DNA from: Sinonovacula constricta
Taxonomy: Eukaryota; Mollusca; Bivalvia; Cardiida; Solecurtidae
DNA: 64,000 bases
Assembly (NCBI GenBank): GCA_007844125.1
Contig: CM017559.1
Span: 32,092,504 to 32,156,503 of the forward strand
Direction: 5' to 3'
The position numbers were made by a program, and so were the translations under genes. Below are positions 61,920 to 64,000 of this stretch, piece after piece. Numbering within the stretch: position 1 is the first letter of the stretch; each line of letters starts with the position of its first letter. Below the pieces are notes generated by a model. It worked only from the letters and a program-made list of their open reading frames with translations, had not been told where the DNA came from and searched no databases.

Positions 61920-62925
61920 GCATCATTTAAAGTTTTATTGATGTTACTTAAATTATTTTATGAAAAATTTGTTCTGAATACTATGATTTTGAAATTCATC
62001 TTTATATTTTTATAATGTTATCTATGTTTTCTTCCTGGTATATTCTTTCTTAAAATCTACTTACCAACAACAGTGATAAATGATATCAACACCAGAATAA
62101 ATAAATGTAAGAAAGAAAAAATAATTACAAAACAGGAATAAACCTTTTCAATATTGCTTTTCTTGAATGATTACATATACTAATACTGTATACTTATACT
62201 GTAAAAGACTAAACTGATCAATTCAATATAATTCATAAACATGTACTGTCTAATCTGCCTAACATTTTTTTACAAAATTGAAACAAAAGGAAATATTGAT
62301 AATAAAATATGTATCATTTAGGGATCATTATTTGCTCTTGGGTAGGTGATGAAACTATTTTAAAGCTACAATGAGAAAATTAAGGTAGGTGATATGGAAA
62401 TGATACGGCCTTACAACAACATAGAAGGATTCTGGTTTATAACATAGAGACGATGTTCAATTAAGATATAAACTAGATCATGTTTTACTTAAAGAAGTTT
62501 CCAAGAATAAAAGATATATGTTATAAGATGTGCAAAGTACCAAATTTCCATGTCTGCCAATTCAAGAGCATTCAGTATACATAACAAATCGTTTATATAG
62601 CGCAACCTTTCATCATCATGAATTTATTCATCAGTTAGTTAAATATTGTGATAAAAATTTGTTTTGGTTAATAATATCACATTATTGCTATGAAAATAGT
62701 ATATATATCGAATTTATTTCAATATTTATTGTGGTTGGTTTTAAATAATCTAGAGTTCTCAATCAACAAGTCTGTTTCTTCAACATTTCCAAACCGGATC
62801 ATATTACACCCAAATCACTTACCAGCATACATTTTTTCAAAACAATCTGAGAGAAGCTTATATTTACAAGTCGAAAAATTAGGCCAAAAACGCACACTTG
62901 CAAACTGATTGCTTCTGAGGGAAAG
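61920..62925. other. AT-rich DNA, nothing identified
   Basis: Overlapping frames at 62,530-62,908 (72 codons each) have no recognisable domain. Confidence 0.5.
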
Positions 62926-62929
62926 ATTT

Positions 62930-63140
62930 GTATATATATATATATTGTTATATAGTTATATAGTTATAGTTATAGTTATACATATACATAGTTATATAGT
63001 AATATATAGTTATATATAGTTATATATAGTTATATAGTTATATATATATATTTATATATATAGTTATATATATATAAAGTTATATATATATATAGTTATA
63101 TATATAGTTATATATATAGTTATATAGTTATACATAGTAA
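62930..63140. repeat. TA-rich array of TATAGT / TATATA units
   Basis: About 210 bp of variable TATATAGTTATA units grading into pure TA. Degenerate, probably highly mutable. Confidence 0.95.
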
Positions 63141-64000
63141 TGCAATATTATTGGAGAAGTGAGCATGCCGGCAAAAACTGACCCGAAAACGCTGATATTA
63201 ACATCGCTTCAACAATTTCGCTAGGGCACAGCGTGAGTAACAAGAAAATTGTATGTTTAATTAACTGCAGTGGAGACTTATGGAATGGGACAATGAAAAA
63301 CAAGAAAAATCATAGATTGTAACTTCATGTCAGTCGTTTGAAATAAAGTTTATTTATTTAATCTTGACGGCATCGTACTAAATATAAACCTTCACTTACG
63401 TCTGCGCGCCTTAAACCCGCACCAAAATTCTATAAACAATAAAAAATAGTTTGAACTATTATATTATCATGTCATCATATGACATCGCATGTCATAGAGA
63501 TATACCATAAATCTCACGCCGCTTAATTTAATACTTATTGCATAACATTTGCCCTCAAAACAGAAACAAAAACAGAAAATAAATATTTTCTTGTCTTTTT
63601 GTTGGTGTTTTCTTGAAGAAAATTAGGGTGCGTTGCTTTCCATTTAAATGTAAACTCTTAACTAACCATTTACAAACATATAAATACAAAATGCATGATT
63701 AGTAAAACTGAATGAGAGCTTTAGAAATAGCAAAATAACCACCTTTAACTTAAATACGTTATGATTCATAAAATTGTTCAAAAGTCGGTAAAATATAATG
63801 CATAATTACTATATACATGCTTAAAACATTGATCAGTCATATGAATCATATGATTTTAACTGTTAATATATAAATGTAACAGAAGAAATGACACAGGCAC
63901 AGTGCAATTTACTATCAAAGAATACCATAGATGATATAAATCATCGTCTTATTAACTTGATAGCGTTTTACTTAAATTAACATTGTTTACAAGTTTACAA
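63141..64000. other. AT-rich DNA, nothing identified
   Basis: No gene or recognised repeat. A small perfect palindrome ATGTCA...TGACAT lies near 63,470-63,486. Confidence 0.5.

Overview
This is non-coding, AT-rich animal DNA. It holds microsatellites, minisatellites, tRNA-derived SINEs, a many-copy dispersed repeat and two decayed retrotransposons. I see no intact host gene. The best guess at the source is a bivalve mollusc. The SINE bodies look like those common in bivalves, the retroelement is of a type abundant in clams, and the simple-sequence content fits. Species cannot be fixed from the sequence; a heterodont clam or dreissenid mussel is plausible.

The two recognisable coding relics are Penelope-like retroelements of the Naiad type, both on the + strand. 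Copy N1 (about 3,633-4,999) keeps the reverse transcriptase and its C-terminus but is 5'-truncated and internally deleted. Copy N2 (about 53,869-56,510) keeps the upstream half: a zinc-finger-like segment, a GIY-YIG endonuclease, a linker with a CxC motif and a reverse transcriptase with its YLDD motif. Endonuclease before reverse transcriptase is the permuted order that defines Naiads. Four in-frame TGA codons lie at family positions, three of them normally cysteine as I recall the family. Both TGAs that can be compared between the copies are shared, whereas the TAA/TAG stops examined are private to one copy. This fits selenocysteine recoding, reported for clam Naiads.

Region by region: 1-600 has two tRNA-SINEs. 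0.98-2.3 kb has CA and TATAA arrays. 3.4-5.4 kb has an R1 repeat, N1 and a SINE. 5.5-10 kb has ACT, TATAA and AC arrays around a promoter-like cluster at 7.15-7.54 kb. 10.3-14.2 kb has SINEs and a palindrome. 14.27-16.14 kb is a diverged tandem duplication. 16.5-24.5 kb has R1, R3 and a 67-bp minisatellite. 24.5-39.4 kb is mostly unannotatable AT-rich DNA with two SINEs, R2 copies and ATA and AT arrays. 39.4-40.4 kb has a tail-to-tail R1 pair, one member split by a 313-bp AC array. 43.6-45.5 kb has two weak exon-like ORFs. 52.5-53.2 kb is a 43-bp minisatellite just upstream of N2. 56.8-61.9 kb has four R1 copies. 62.9-63.1 kb is a TA-rich array.

There are no operons or cooperating genes. What links the features is mobile-element activity and repeat growth. 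R1 is a non-autonomous repeat with about eleven copies and a conserved hairpin, and in one copy its short CA tract seems to have grown into a large microsatellite.
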